A DNA stretch of 50,496 bases from Pseudomonadales bacterium (GCA_016779585.1 JADHNI010000022.1:1-50496); one strand, 5' to 3'; shown: positions 36,709-45,482, counted from the first letter of the stretch. Numbers and translations: made by a program. Notes: generated from the letters alone by a model not told the origin.

Positions 36709-37538
36709 ACCAGCTTGCCGTGTTTGGAAATCCGATTGAGCATAGCCGGTCACCTGATATTCATGCTGCCTTTGCGGCGCAGGTCGATGTTGAATTGACC
36801 TATAACCGAATCCTCGTACCTGACAATGAGTTTGCGCCTGTTGCTCAGCGTTTTTTCGACAATGGGGGTCTCGGCTGCAACGTGACAGTACCCTGCAAGG
36901 GAGATGCCTGGGAATTTGTTAAGGAGGCAGGCGAGAATGCCAACCTGGCGGAGGCAGTGAATACCATTAGCCTTTTACCGGGTGGTGGATTTCGGGGTGA
37001 CAATACTGACGGGCCAGGTCTTGTCACCGACCTCCGGCAGAACCTCGGATGGTCGCTTGGTGATACCCGGATCTTGGTACTAGGGGCCGGCGGAGCAGTC
37101 CGGGGCGTTCTGGGCAGTCTTCTGCAGGAAGAACCAAGTTTGGTGCATCTGCACAATCGAACACACAAAACCGCGCTGCAGCTGGTAGACAGGTTTCAAT
37201 CCTGCATGAAACCGACTGGACAACTTGCTGCAGTCTCCAAGGATGAACTCGAGAAAGACTATGATGTCATTATTAACGGCACCTCCGCGGGACTGGCTGA
37301 CCAGGCGATTGATCTACCGCCCGCAATCCTTGGTAAAGACAGCTGTTGTTACGACATGGTTTATGGTGCCGGAGCCCGGGCATTCCTGGGATGGGCGGAG
37401 GGAAACGGGGCGCGCGCAACATCTGATGGCCTCGGTATGCTGGTGGAACAGGCAGCGTTGGCCTTTGAGATCTGGTTCAACAAAAAGGTTGAAACCGAAG
37501 CCGTGATCAGACAACTGCGCCAGATGGAAACTGAATAG
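36705..37538 (+). CDS. aroE: Shikimate dehydrogenase
   Basis: NADP-dependent reductase converting 3-dehydroshikimate to shikimate in aromatic amino acid biosynthesis. It has 277 residues from a GTG start. FGNPIEHSRSPDIHAAFAAQ binds substrate, NVTVPCKGDAW holds the catalytic lysine, and LVLGAGGAVRGVLGSL is the nucleotide fold. C-terminal DGLGMLVEQAALAFEIW matches the family. The stop codon sits in an 8-base tandem duplication. Confidence 0.96.
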   Translation: MNQLAVFGNPIEHSRSPDIHAAFAAQVDVELTYNRILVPDNEFAPVAQRFFDNGGLGCNVTVPCKGDAWEFVKEAGENANLAEAVNTISLLPGGGFRGDNTDGPGLVTDLRQNLGWSLGDTRILVLGAGGAVRGVLGSLLQEEPSLVHLHNRTHKTALQLVDRFQSCMKPTGQLAAVSKDELEKDYDVIINGTSAGLADQAIDLPPAILGKDSCCYDMVYGAGARAFLGWAEGNGARATSDGLGMLVEQAALAFEIWFNKKVETEAVIRQLRQMETE

Positions 37539-37553
37539 TTAGATAGTTAGTAG
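37535..37553. repeat. 8-base tandem repeat over the aroE stop
   Basis: ATAGTTAG occurs twice in tandem (37535-37542, 37543-37550), followed by TAG. The aroE stop TAG is inside the first unit, and two further TAG codons occur in the same frame 12 and 15 bases later. Confidence 0.85.
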
Positions 37554-37569
37554 AGGAAAATCGGTTCAC

Positions 37570-39603
37570 ATGAATAACCCCCTTCTTCAGGACAATGTCC
37601 TCCCGCCTTTTGCTGATATCAAAGCCGAGCATATGGTGCCGGCGTTAGAGCAGACACTCTCTGATGTCCGAGCCGGCATCGAACAGATCACCAGGGCGCC
37701 ATCGTTCAACTACCAGGGCGTGCTCAAGACCAGGGAAGAGCTGGAAGATCGACTGCAGCAGGTATGGTCGCCCATCGGGCACCTGAACGGTGTGATGAAT
37801 TCCCCTGAAATACGCGAGGCACACAGTCGAGGGCTGGAGCTGCTAACGGAGTACTACACGGAAGTTGGCCAGAACCCTGAGTTGTTTGAGGCTTATCGCG
37901 CTGTTCATGAATCCCCTGAATTTGCGGATCTGGAACAGGCCCAGAAAAAGGTCGTGGAGAACGCCTTGAGGGATTTTCGGTTATCCGGTATCGACCTGCC
38001 GGAAGCCCAGCAACAGCGATACTCTGAACTGGCACGCGAAATCTCCGCCCTCAACAGCAAATTCAATAACAACGTGCTGGATGCTACGCAGGCCTGGCGT
38101 AAAGACGTATCAGAGGAGGCCCTCAAAGGCGTTCCTGAAACTGCAAAGGCCCTGATGCGGCAGGCGGCTGAACGCGAAGCGCTTGAAGGTTACCTGCTGA
38201 CGCTGGACGCACCCTGTTATCTCGCAATTATGACCTATTGCGATGATCGTGAACTGCGCAGGGAGATGTACCTGGCCTACGGTACCCGTGCATCGGATCG
38301 AGGTCCTAACGCTGGTGAGTTTGAAAACTCCCAGGTTATGCAGGACCTTATGACAGCGCGCCGGGAACAATCGAGATTACTGGGTTTTGACAACTACGCA
38401 GAGCTCTCGGTGGCTCGAAAGATGGCCCGCTCTGCTGATGAGGTGCTGCAGTTCCTGGAGAACCTGGCGGACAGGAGCAAAGGTCCGGCGAAACAGGAAT
38501 ATGCAACTTTGTGTGCGTTCGCCCGGGAACATAATGGGCCCGACACACTTGAGCCTTGGGATACGGCTTACTACAGCGAAAAACTGAAAAAGGCCGCATT
38601 TGATATCTCCCAGGAGGAGCTGAGACCTTACTTTCCGGCCCCGAGGGTACTCGAAGGTATGTTTGAAGTGGTTCGGCGCCTGTTTGACGTTGAGATTGAG
38701 AAAGATGATTCAATGCCAGTCTGGCACGAGGATGTGCTGACCTTTGAGATCCGCAGGGGCGGGACAACCATCGCCCGATTTTACGTGGACCTGTACGCAC
38801 GACAGAACAAGCGCGGCGGCGCCTGGATGGACGACTGCCGGGTAAGAAGAACAATGCTATCCGGCGGATTGCAACTTCCAGTTGCTTATCTGACATGTAA
38901 TTTCTCCGGTCCGGTTGGCGACGACCCGGCGCTGCTCAGCCATGATGAAGTGGTCACCCTGTTCCATGAGTTTGGTCACAGCCTGCATCATATGATGACC
39001 CAGGTTGATGCTGCCGCTGTATCGGGTATCAACGGTGTGGCCTGGGACGCGGTGGAACTACCCTCGCAGTTCATGGAAAACTTCTGTTGGCAGGCCGAAT
39101 CGCTGGCGTTTATCTCCGGGCACTACCAGGGTGGTGAAGCCCTGCCAGAGGATATGCTCGAAAAATTGCTGAAAGCCCGGAATTTTAATGCAGCGATGAT
39201 GATGGTGCGCCAGTTGGAGTTCGCCCTGTTCGACTTCAGGTTGCACGTGGAATTTGACCCGGCGATCGATAACCAGATCGCAGCTGTAATCGAGAAGGTC
39301 CGTCAGGACGTTGCTGTGGTGCGTCCCCCAGAGGAATACGCTTTCCAGCATGGCTTCTCGCATATATTCGGTGGTGGTTATGCTGCGGGTTATTACAGCT
39401 ACAAGTGGGCGGAAGTGCTGTCTGCAGATGCCTTTTCCAAATTCCTGGAAGATGGCATTTTTAATCGTCAGACCGGTGAGAAATTCCTCGCGACCATACT
39501 CGAAAAGGGCGGTTCCGAGGATGCCATGGATCTGTTTGTTGCATTTCGCGGACGTGAACCTGAGGTTGAGGCCCTCCTCCGCCAGGATGGCATCGCGGCT
39601 TGA
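37570..39603 (+). CDS. prlC: Oligopeptidase A
   Basis: Cytosolic M3-family zinc metallopeptidase that degrades short peptides and signal peptide fragments. It has 677 residues (E. coli OpdA 680). The active site HEFGH is in TLFHEFGHSLHHMMT, near residue 463, and the second ligand region is AWDAVELPSQFMENFCW. The substrate-facing GGGYAAGYYSYKWAEVLSAD is near the C-terminus. The last two bases of its stop start the first of two tandem copies of a dispersed repeat. Confidence 0.97.
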   Translation: MNNPLLQDNVLPPFADIKAEHMVPALEQTLSDVRAGIEQITRAPSFNYQGVLKTREELEDRLQQVWSPIGHLNGVMNSPEIREAHSRGLELLTEYYTEVGQNPELFEAYRAVHESPEFADLEQAQKKVVENALRDFRLSGIDLPEAQQQRYSELAREISALNSKFNNNVLDATQAWRKDVSEEALKGVPETAKALMRQAAEREALEGYLLTLDAPCYLAIMTYCDDRELRREMYLAYGTRASDRGPNAGEFENSQVMQDLMTARREQSRLLGFDNYAELSVARKMARSADEVLQFLENLADRSKGPAKQEYATLCAFAREHNGPDTLEPWDTAYYSEKLKKAAFDISQEELRPYFPAPRVLEGMFEVVRRLFDVEIEKDDSMPVWHEDVLTFEIRRGGTTIARFYVDLYARQNKRGGAWMDDCRVRRTMLSGGLQLPVAYLTCNFSGPVGDDPALLSHDEVVTLFHEFGHSLHHMMTQVDAAAVSGINGVAWDAVELPSQFMENFCWQAESLAFISGHYQGGEALPEDMLEKLLKARNFNAAMMMVRQLEFALFDFRLHVEFDPAIDNQIAAVIEKVRQDVAVVRPPEEYAFQHGFSHIFGGGYAAGYYSYKWAEVLSADAFSKFLEDGIFNRQTGEKFLATILEKGGSEDAMDLFVAFRGREPEVEALLRQDGIAA

Positions 39604-39765
39604 GCCCTCAGCGTTACCTGGATTGGTGGAAGTGGGACCTGATCAACGAATACGGGGTGCCGATAGTGGCAGACGTCGATAAAGAGCCCTCAGGGTTACC
39701 TGGATTGGTGGAAGGGGGGCCTGATCAACGAATACGGGGTGCCGATAGTGGTAGACGTCCATAAA
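39602..39765 (-). repeat. Dispersed repeat, two tandem copies (period 82)
   Basis: Two 82-base copies (39602-39683 and 39684-39765) differ at 5 positions. In the minus-strand direction each core (39602-39677, 39684-39759) runs GACGTC to about GCTGAGGGCTC, with a central GGTCCCA/GGCCCCC block and CCAGGTAA near the end. The same layout is seen, more diverged and in plus orientation, at 46084 and 50147. Copy one begins in the prlC stop; copy two runs into the YheV-like gene and holds its start codon. Confidence 0.9.
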
Positions 39766-39960
39766 AAACGATACATAGCCGGGGCAAAGTGCCCAAAATG
39801 CAACCGCGAGGATACGATTTACGTCCTGACCGGCGGGGATGATCCGTCTCGCCATTGTATTGAGTGTGACTTTTCTGAGAAACTGTCAGATCTCGACAAA
39901 ACCTCGCCTGTTGGCGAGTGGTCGCCTGTCCGCTTGACCGATTCGAAACAGTCAGATTAA
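39739..39960 (+). CDS. YheV-like zinc-ribbon protein
   Basis: Small protein of 73 residues with two CxxC pairs (AKCPKCNRED near residue 17 and HCIECDF near residue 39), which fits a metal-binding ribbon. KKRYIAGAKCP matches E. coli YheV, whose function is not established. Similar genes follow prlC in Pseudomonas. The first GTG is at 39739 and a second at 39748; both lie inside the repeat copy, so the first ten or so residues are repeat-derived. Confidence 0.75.
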   Translation: MPIVVDVHKKRYIAGAKCPKCNREDTIYVLTGGDDPSRHCIECDFSEKLSDLDKTSPVGEWSPVRLTDSKQSD

Positions 39961-39993
39961 GACGTTTCCTGTCAAGCACTTTTCCCCGTCGCG

Positions 39994-40007
39994 TTGATCA
40001 GGGTCAA
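39994..40007. promoter_or_regulatory. FNR/ANR-like box before the cox promoter
   Basis: TTGATCAGGGTCAA differs from the FNR/ANR consensus TTGAT-N4-ATCAA at one position. Its centre lies about 42 bases before the expected transcription start of the cox promoter, close to the position used by FNR-type activators. This suggests oxygen-responsive control of the oxidase, but the sign of regulation is not visible. Confidence 0.55.
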
Positions 40008-40008
40008 G

Positions 40009-40036
40009 TTGTTAAAAGGCCCGTCGCTGCTATAAT
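40009..40036 (+). promoter_or_regulatory. Promoter of the cox cluster
   Basis: A TTGTTA box (40009-40014) and a perfect TATAAT box (40031-40036) are 16 bases apart. This leaves a 5' untranslated region of about 125 bases before coxB. No gene or clear hairpin is seen in that leader. Confidence 0.7.
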
Positions 40037-40167
40037 TGCGGCGTTTGTTGCTATGCAACAGGCCCCTTCGTGGGACTAGTTTCAAAGCAGTACACAAGAA
40101 GAAAAATAATCGCTGCTTGTGGCTTATTAGCCCACGGCACTCGTTTTTTAATTATGGAGTTTCATTC

Positions 40168-41307
40168 ATGAATAGAGTGAAGCGGATGTGGCAACTCGGA
40201 TTGTCGCTACTGCTATTCAGCAATGTTGCGCTGGCTGACTGGTCCGCGTTAAACCTTCGGCAAGGCGTCACAGAAATCAGTCGTGAAGTTTACGACCTGC
40301 ATATGCTGATCTTTTACATCTGCTGCGGCATTGGTGTAGTCGTATTTGGCGTGATGATTATTTCGATGTTGATGCATCGAAAGTCGATCGGAGCAAAACC
40401 TGCAGATTTCCACGAAAACACGAATCTCGAAATTGCATGGACTGTGATCCCCATTGTGATTCTGTTAGGCATGGCTGTCCCGGCTACAAGCACGTTGCGA
40501 GATATGTACGAAAAAGGTGATGCAGACGTTGATATTGAAGTCCGTGGTTACCAATGGAAGTGGCAGTACACCTATCTGGATGATGACCCTGCAAAAGAAA
40601 TTCAGTTTATGAGTGCACTCCTTACGCCCCAGGAAGAAATCTACAACGAAGCAGCGAAGGGCGAGCATTACCTGCTGGATGTTGATAACCCGCTGGTGAT
40701 TCCCATCAACAAGCGAATCCGATTCCTGGTTACTGCTGAAGATGTCATTCATGCGTTCTGGGTTCCTGACTTTGCCGTCAAGAAAGACGCTATCCCTGGT
40801 TTTGTTCATGAAACCTGGGCAGTTGTCGAAGAACCTGGTGTCTACCGCGGTCAGTGTGCGGAACTGTGTGGCAAGGACCATGGCTTCATGCCAATCGTGG
40901 TTCATGCGGTAGAACAGGACGAGTACGACGCATGGGTTGCTGAAAAGCAGGCAGAAGCAGCCGCGGTATTTGAGACAGTCGGCAAAACCTGGACCCAGGA
41001 TGAACTGATGAGTAAAGGTGAAGAGGTGTACTCGCGCAACTGTGTTGCCTGTCACCAGGTGAATGGCCAGGGTATCCCGCCCGCGTTCCCGTCACTGGTT
41101 GGCCAGGGCGTTACTGTCGGTGACATCCAGGAAAACATTGATGTATTGCTTTATGGTCGCGCCGGTACTGCAATGCAGGCTTTTGGCCAGCAGTTGAACG
41201 CAGCAGAGATCGCGTCCGTTGTTACTTATGTGCGTAACAACTGGGGCAACGACACGGGTGACACCGTGCAGCCTAAAGATATCCATACACAGATGGCTAG
41301 CCAGTAG
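40168..41307 (+). CDS. coxB: Cytochrome c oxidase subunit II with C-terminal cytochrome c
   Basis: Subunit II of an aa3/caa3 oxidase, 379 residues from the ATG at 40168 (GGAG 9 bases upstream). A signal sequence (LGLSLLLFSNVALA) is followed by two membrane helices. The CuA site is CAELCGKDHGFM, with the upstream ligand histidine in AEDVIHAFWVPDF. A fused cytochrome c domain follows, with the heme motif CVACH near residue 294, which makes this the caa3 type. The frame is open 44 codons upstream of the chosen start. Confidence 0.96.
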   Translation: MNRVKRMWQLGLSLLLFSNVALADWSALNLRQGVTEISREVYDLHMLIFYICCGIGVVVFGVMIISMLMHRKSIGAKPADFHENTNLEIAWTVIPIVILLGMAVPATSTLRDMYEKGDADVDIEVRGYQWKWQYTYLDDDPAKEIQFMSALLTPQEEIYNEAAKGEHYLLDVDNPLVIPINKRIRFLVTAEDVIHAFWVPDFAVKKDAIPGFVHETWAVVEEPGVYRGQCAELCGKDHGFMPIVVHAVEQDEYDAWVAEKQAEAAAVFETVGKTWTQDELMSKGEEVYSRNCVACHQVNGQGIPPAFPSLVGQGVTVGDIQENIDVLLYGRAGTAMQAFGQQLNAAEIASVVTYVRNNWGNDTGDTVQPKDIHTQMASQ

Positions 41308-41323
41308 TTGGCTAGGGAGTAGA
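41294..41323. repeat. 15-base tandem duplication over the coxB stop
   Basis: Units at 41294-41308 (TGGCTAGCCAGTAGT) and 41309-41323 (TGGCTAGGGAGTAGA) match at 12 of 15 positions. The first contains the coxB stop TAG; the second repeats it in the same frame 15 bases later. The second unit also holds the GGGAG that serves coxA. Confidence 0.75.
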
Positions 41324-41328
41324 GTACG

Positions 41329-42930
41329 ATGAGCGCAGTTATTGAAGAACATCATCACGACGACCATCACCATGGCCCCGACAAGGGCATCATGCGTTGG
41401 GTCTTGACGACTAACCACAAAGACATCGGCACACTGTATCTCTGGTTCAGTTTTGCCATGTTCCTGTTCGGCGGTGTACTTGCACTGGGTATACGGGCTG
41501 AACTCTTCCAACCGGGTATGCAGATCGTGCATCCGGAATTCTTTAATCAGCTGACCACCATGCATGGCTTGATCATGGTGTTCGGCGCTGTGATGCCTGC
41601 GTTTGTTGGCCTCGCTAACTGGTTAATACCAATGATGATCGGTGCGCCGGATATGGCGCTGCCCAGGATGAACAACTACAGCTTCTGGATCCTGCCGTTC
41701 GCCTTTGGCATGTTGGCTTCTACGTTCTTCATGGATGGCGGAGCCCCGAACTTCGGTTGGACCTTTTATGCACCTCTGTCGACAGACTATGCCCCGCCGA
41801 GCGTAACCTTCTTTATCCTGGCGGTACACATGATGGGTATTTCTTCCATCATGGGTTCCATTAATGTGATTGTGACGATCCTGAACATGCGTGCACCCGG
41901 CATGACCCTGATGCAGATGCCGCTGTTTGTCTGGACGTGGCTTATTACGGCCTACCTGCTGATTGCTGTAATGCCGGTACTGGCTGGTGTTGTCACCATG
42001 ATGCTCATGGATATTCATTTTGGCACCTCGTTCTTTAACGCTGCCGGTGGTGGTGACCCGGTACTGTTCCAGCATGTGTTCTGGTTCTTCGGTCACCCTG
42101 AGGTATACATCATGATCCTTCCGGCATTTGGCGTGGTGTCTGCGATCATTCCCACCTTTGCTCGCAAGCGTCTTTTTGGATACGACTCCATGGTGTATGC
42201 GTCAGCTTCCATTGCCTTCCTGTCGTTTATCGTATGGGCACACCACATGTTCACGGTGGGTATTCCCATTGCTGGCGAGCTCTACTTCATGTACGCCACC
42301 ATGCTGATTGCGGTACCTACCGGTGTGAAGGTATTCAACTGGGTAGCCACCATGTGGCAGGGGTCCATGACCTTTGAAACGCCGATGCTGTTTGCTATCG
42401 CGTTCGTGATCCTGTTCACCATTGGTGGATTCTCCGGCCTAATGCTCGCGATTACGCCGGTAGATTTCCAGTACCACGATACCTACTTCGTAGTGGCTCA
42501 TTTCCACTATGTACTGGTACCTGGTTCGGTCTTCTCCATCATGGCTGCTGTTTACTACTGGCTGCCGAAGTGGACCGGTAACATGTACGATGAGACGCTG
42601 GGTAAGACACACTTCTGGTTATCTTTTATCGGTGTGAACGTTACGTTCTTCCCGCAGCACTTTATCGGACTCGCCGGCATGCCGCGCCGAATCCCTGATT
42701 ATGCGCTGCAGTTCGCAGACTGGAACATGGTTTCCAGCTGTGGCGCTTTCCTGTTTGGATTCAGTCAGTTGCTGTTCCTGTTCATCGTGATCAAGTGTAT
42801 CCGCGGTGGCGAAAAAGCAACTGACCAGGTTTGGGAAGGAGCACACGGCCTTGAGTGGACAGTACCCTCTCCGGCGCCGTACCACACTTTCTCAACTCCA
42901 CCGACTGACTTGAAGGAAGCACACGGTTAA
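41329..42930 (+). CDS. coxA: Cytochrome c oxidase subunit I
   Basis: Catalytic heme-copper subunit with twelve expected membrane helices, 533 residues. A histidine-rich N-terminus (HHHDDHHHGPDKG) precedes the core. The low-spin heme ligand is in TTMHGLIMVFGA, the GHPEVY motif carries the CuB histidine, cross-linked tyrosine and proton-channel glutamate, and AHFHYVL holds the heme a3 and second heme a ligands. This is the A1-type proton-pumping pattern. Its stop overlaps the ctaG start by 1 base. Confidence 0.98.
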   Translation: MSAVIEEHHHDDHHHGPDKGIMRWVLTTNHKDIGTLYLWFSFAMFLFGGVLALGIRAELFQPGMQIVHPEFFNQLTTMHGLIMVFGAVMPAFVGLANWLIPMMIGAPDMALPRMNNYSFWILPFAFGMLASTFFMDGGAPNFGWTFYAPLSTDYAPPSVTFFILAVHMMGISSIMGSINVIVTILNMRAPGMTLMQMPLFVWTWLITAYLLIAVMPVLAGVVTMMLMDIHFGTSFFNAAGGGDPVLFQHVFWFFGHPEVYIMILPAFGVVSAIIPTFARKRLFGYDSMVYASASIAFLSFIVWAHHMFTVGIPIAGELYFMYATMLIAVPTGVKVFNWVATMWQGSMTFETPMLFAIAFVILFTIGGFSGLMLAITPVDFQYHDTYFVVAHFHYVLVPGSVFSIMAAVYYWLPKWTGNMYDETLGKTHFWLSFIGVNVTFFPQHFIGLAGMPRRIPDYALQFADWNMVSSCGAFLFGFSQLLFLFIVIKCIRGGEKATDQVWEGAHGLEWTVPSPAPYHTFSTPPTDLKEAHG

Positions 42931-43481
42931 TGAACGAACCAGTTAGCCCGCTAAAAACTGTCCGACAACTACTTATGATAGTTGTCGGCATGTTTGGCTT
43001 CGGCTTCGCCATGGTGCCGCTCTACGACATCATGTGTGAAGTGGCAGGATTTAACGGTAAAACCTCTGGCCCCTATCAGGCTGCAGAAACGCAGGTGGTT
43101 GATGAGACGAGAACCGTCACTGTGCAATTCCTCGCAAACAACAATGCGAGTATGCCCTGGGAGTTTCGTCCCGAGGTCAGGAAAATGGTCGTTCATCCTG
43201 GAAAAATGAACGAGATGAATTTTTACGTCAGGAACGTTACTGACAGAACGATGAGTGCACAGGCAGTACCGAGTGTAACTCCGTTCAACGCTGCAGAATA
43301 TATGCACAAGACCGAATGCTTCTGTTTTGAACAACAGCAGCTTGCCCAGGGAGAAGACCTGGACATGCCCCTGCGGTTCATCATCGATCAGGACATTCCG
43401 GAGGATGTAAAGACGTTAACCCTGTCTTACACCCTCTATGACATTACAGAACAAGTAGAGCTGTCGGCAATTAGCCAATAG
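42930..43481 (+). CDS. ctaG: Cytochrome c oxidase assembly protein CtaG (Cox11)
   Basis: Copper chaperone delivering copper to the CuB site of subunit I. It has 183 residues, with one N-terminal membrane helix (LLMIVVGMFGFGFAMVPLYD) and a periplasmic Ig-like domain. The copper-binding CFCFEQQQL motif is near residue 130. It is placed between coxA and coxC, as is usual. Confidence 0.96.
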   Translation: MNEPVSPLKTVRQLLMIVVGMFGFGFAMVPLYDIMCEVAGFNGKTSGPYQAAETQVVDETRTVTVQFLANNNASMPWEFRPEVRKMVVHPGKMNEMNFYVRNVTDRTMSAQAVPSVTPFNAAEYMHKTECFCFEQQQLAQGEDLDMPLRFIIDQDIPEDVKTLTLSYTLYDITEQVELSAISQ

Positions 43482-43543
43482 AACAGCCATAAGTAAAAAA
43501 AGGGTTGAAGCTGACCCGATCGGAGTTTTATCAGGAGAAACTT

Positions 43544-44446
43544 ATGTCCACGCAAGACGCTTACGAAGAGTATTACGTCCCGCACAACAGTAAGCTGCCT
43601 ATCTTTGCCTCGCTGGGGATTTTCCTCACCTTATATGGCATGGGCAACATGTTTAATGAAATGACGGCTGGTGTTGACAGCAGTTTTGGTGAAATCGTCT
43701 TCCTGCTGGGCGGTCTTGTCATGGGTACCACGCTGTTTTTCTGGTTCGCCCAGGTCATCAAGGAAAACCATGAGAAGCTCTACAGTGATCAGATGAACAG
43801 GAGTTTTGTCTGGGGCATGAGCTGGTTCATATTCTCAGAAGTCATGTTCTTTGCGGCCTTTTTCGGTGCGCTTTTCTACATTCGCGTATTTGTTGTCGAC
43901 TGGATCGGAGGCGTGGGTGATCGTGGTCCTTCAGATATGCTCTGGCCTGAATACGAGCCGCATTGGCCGATGCTGAATACACCTGACCCGGAGCTATTTC
44001 CGGGTGCGAAGGAAGTCATCAGCCCCTGGGGATTACCGCTGGTGAATACGATATTGCTGGTCACTTCGAGTTTCACAATCACCGTTGCCCACCACGGTCT
44101 TAATGAAGGTAACCGCAAAAAACTGATCACATGGCTCGGGGCGACCATTGCCCTCGGTATCGTCTTCCTCTTTGTCCAGGGTTACGAGTACTACCACGCT
44201 TATAGTGATCTGGGCCTAACGCTTGCTTCAGGTATTTTTGGCACTACCTTCTTCATGTTGACCGGCTTCCACGGCGCGCACGTGACGCTGGGAACCTTCA
44301 TGTTAATCATCATGTTTTTCCGGGCGCTGAAAGGACACTTCTCCAAAGAAGACTGTTTTGGGTTTGAAGCCTCTGCCTGGTACTGGCACTTTGTTGATGT
44401 GGTATGGCTTGGCCTGTTCGTCTTTGTCTACGTATTGGGCAGTTAA
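43544..44446 (+). CDS. coxC: Cytochrome c oxidase subunit III
   Basis: Membrane subunit III of the heme-copper oxidase, 300 residues with seven hydrophobic helices. Conserved parts are WGMSWFIFSEVMFFAAFFGA, HGLNEGNRKK, FFMLTGFHGAHVTLG and the C-terminal WYWHFVDVVWLGLFVFVYV. The ATG at 43544 has AGGAG about 6 bases before it; the frame is open a further 13 codons. A strong terminator follows the gene. Confidence 0.97.
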   Translation: MSTQDAYEEYYVPHNSKLPIFASLGIFLTLYGMGNMFNEMTAGVDSSFGEIVFLLGGLVMGTTLFFWFAQVIKENHEKLYSDQMNRSFVWGMSWFIFSEVMFFAAFFGALFYIRVFVVDWIGGVGDRGPSDMLWPEYEPHWPMLNTPDPELFPGAKEVISPWGLPLVNTILLVTSSFTITVAHHGLNEGNRKKLITWLGATIALGIVFLFVQGYEYYHAYSDLGLTLASGIFGTTFFMLTGFHGAHVTLGTFMLIIMFFRALKGHFSKEDCFGFEASAWYWHFVDVVWLGLFVFVYVLGS

Positions 44447-44464
44447 GCGGACAACCTGTTAAAC

Positions 44465-44491
44465 AAAAACCCCGCTTAGGCGGGGTTTTTT
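44465..44491 (+). terminator. Rho-independent terminator after coxC
   Basis: A stem of CCCCGC and GCGGGG with a TTAG loop, extended by five A-T pairs and ending in a T run. It separates the structural cox genes from the assembly genes; some read-through is likely, because no clear promoter is seen before DUF2909. Confidence 0.93.
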
Positions 44492-44509
44492 GTGCGTATA
44501 CTCTAAGTC

Positions 44510-44740
44510 ATGTTTTTAAAGTTTCTCGTTGTCATCCTTTTTCTCGCGAACCTGGTCGCCCTGGGAAGCGCTTTGTTTGCGTTATTGAATGATGAAGGCC
44601 GTGAGGAAGGTAAAAGAACGGCGAAATTCCTGTTGATAAGGGTCTCCCTCGCCGCCGCTTTGCTGGTGGTCATTCTTTACGGGTTCTACACCGGGGAACT
44701 GGGCGTAGGTGTTCCCTGGTACGATGCTTCGCGGCAATGA
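44510..44740 (+). CDS. DUF2909-like small membrane protein
   Basis: A 76-residue protein with two membrane helices (MFLKFLVVILFLANLVALGS and LLIRVSLAAALLVVILYGF) separated by a charged loop (NDEGREEGKRTAK). Twin-helix proteins of this kind are found next to SURF1 in Pseudomonas-like cox clusters. The function is not known; a role in oxidase assembly is inferred from position. It overlaps the SURF1 gene by 4 bases. Confidence 0.8.
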   Translation: MFLKFLVVILFLANLVALGSALFALLNDEGREEGKRTAKFLLIRVSLAAALLVVILYGFYTGELGVGVPWYDASRQ

Positions 44741-45477
44741 GCCTGATCCTGGACAGGCGCTTTGTATTTAACTGGAAGATCAGTGTTTCTGCGCTGGTGT
44801 GCCTGGTCCTGTTTATCCAGCTCGGTTTCTGGCAGCTGGCGCGGGAGGAAGAAAAAAGAGCTTTCCTTAAGCAGCAGCAGGCTCGCGTAACGCAGCCAGC
44901 ACTACCCGCCACTGAAATTCCCCTGGATGGGGAACTTTATGGACTGCCGGTGGTACTTCAGGGTACTTTTGATCGGAAATCGATGTTCCTGCTTGATAAC
45001 CGGGTGCTGAACGGAAAAGTTGGATTTGAGGTTCAGCAGTTGTTCCGGGATACCTCTGGCGGGAACTACCTGGTAAACCGAGGTTTTGTGCAGATGGGAA
45101 GGACCCGGCAGGATCCGGTGGACATCCCTTCAGTGGCTGCAGGCGAAGTTTCAATAAAAGGTTATATTTATCAAAGAGATACATTCAACACGGCGATGCA
45201 CAATGGGGATATCTCCAATGTGCCTTTTCCGGTGATTGTGCAACAGACCGATATTGTGCAGTTTGGAAAGCGGATAGGTGTTGAACTTTACCCTCACGTC
45301 ATTCGCTTAAAGATGGGTGAGCATGGTGCTCTGCCGAGGCACTGGCCAGATATCACCATGCAACCGGAACAACATCGTGGCTACGCCATCCAGTGGTTTA
45401 CTATGGCGCTGGCTGTGACACTGGCCTGGATGTTTGCCAGTTTCATAAAAGAGGACGGAGAAGTTGAGACGGAGTAA
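44737..45477 (+). CDS. SURF1-family oxidase assembly protein
   Basis: SURF1 (Shy1) proteins help insert heme A into subunit I. This one has 246 residues, with an N-terminal membrane helix (VCLVLFIQLGFWQLAREEEK), a periplasmic domain including LDNRVLNGKVGFEV and NYLVNRGFV, and a C-terminal helix after RGYAIQWFTMALAVTLAW. The terminal QWF motif is a family signature. Confidence 0.93.
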   Translation: MSLILDRRFVFNWKISVSALVCLVLFIQLGFWQLAREEEKRAFLKQQQARVTQPALPATEIPLDGELYGLPVVLQGTFDRKSMFLLDNRVLNGKVGFEVQQLFRDTSGGNYLVNRGFVQMGRTRQDPVDIPSVAAGEVSIKGYIYQRDTFNTAMHNGDISNVPFPVIVQQTDIVQFGKRIGVELYPHVIRLKMGEHGALPRHWPDITMQPEQHRGYAIQWFTMALAVTLAWMFASFIKEDGEVETE

Positions 45478-45482
45478 GTCTT

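Noticed and set aside
40465-41055. A 196-codon open frame on the minus strand opposite coxB
   Set aside because: Wholly antisense to the well-supported coxB and without domain features.
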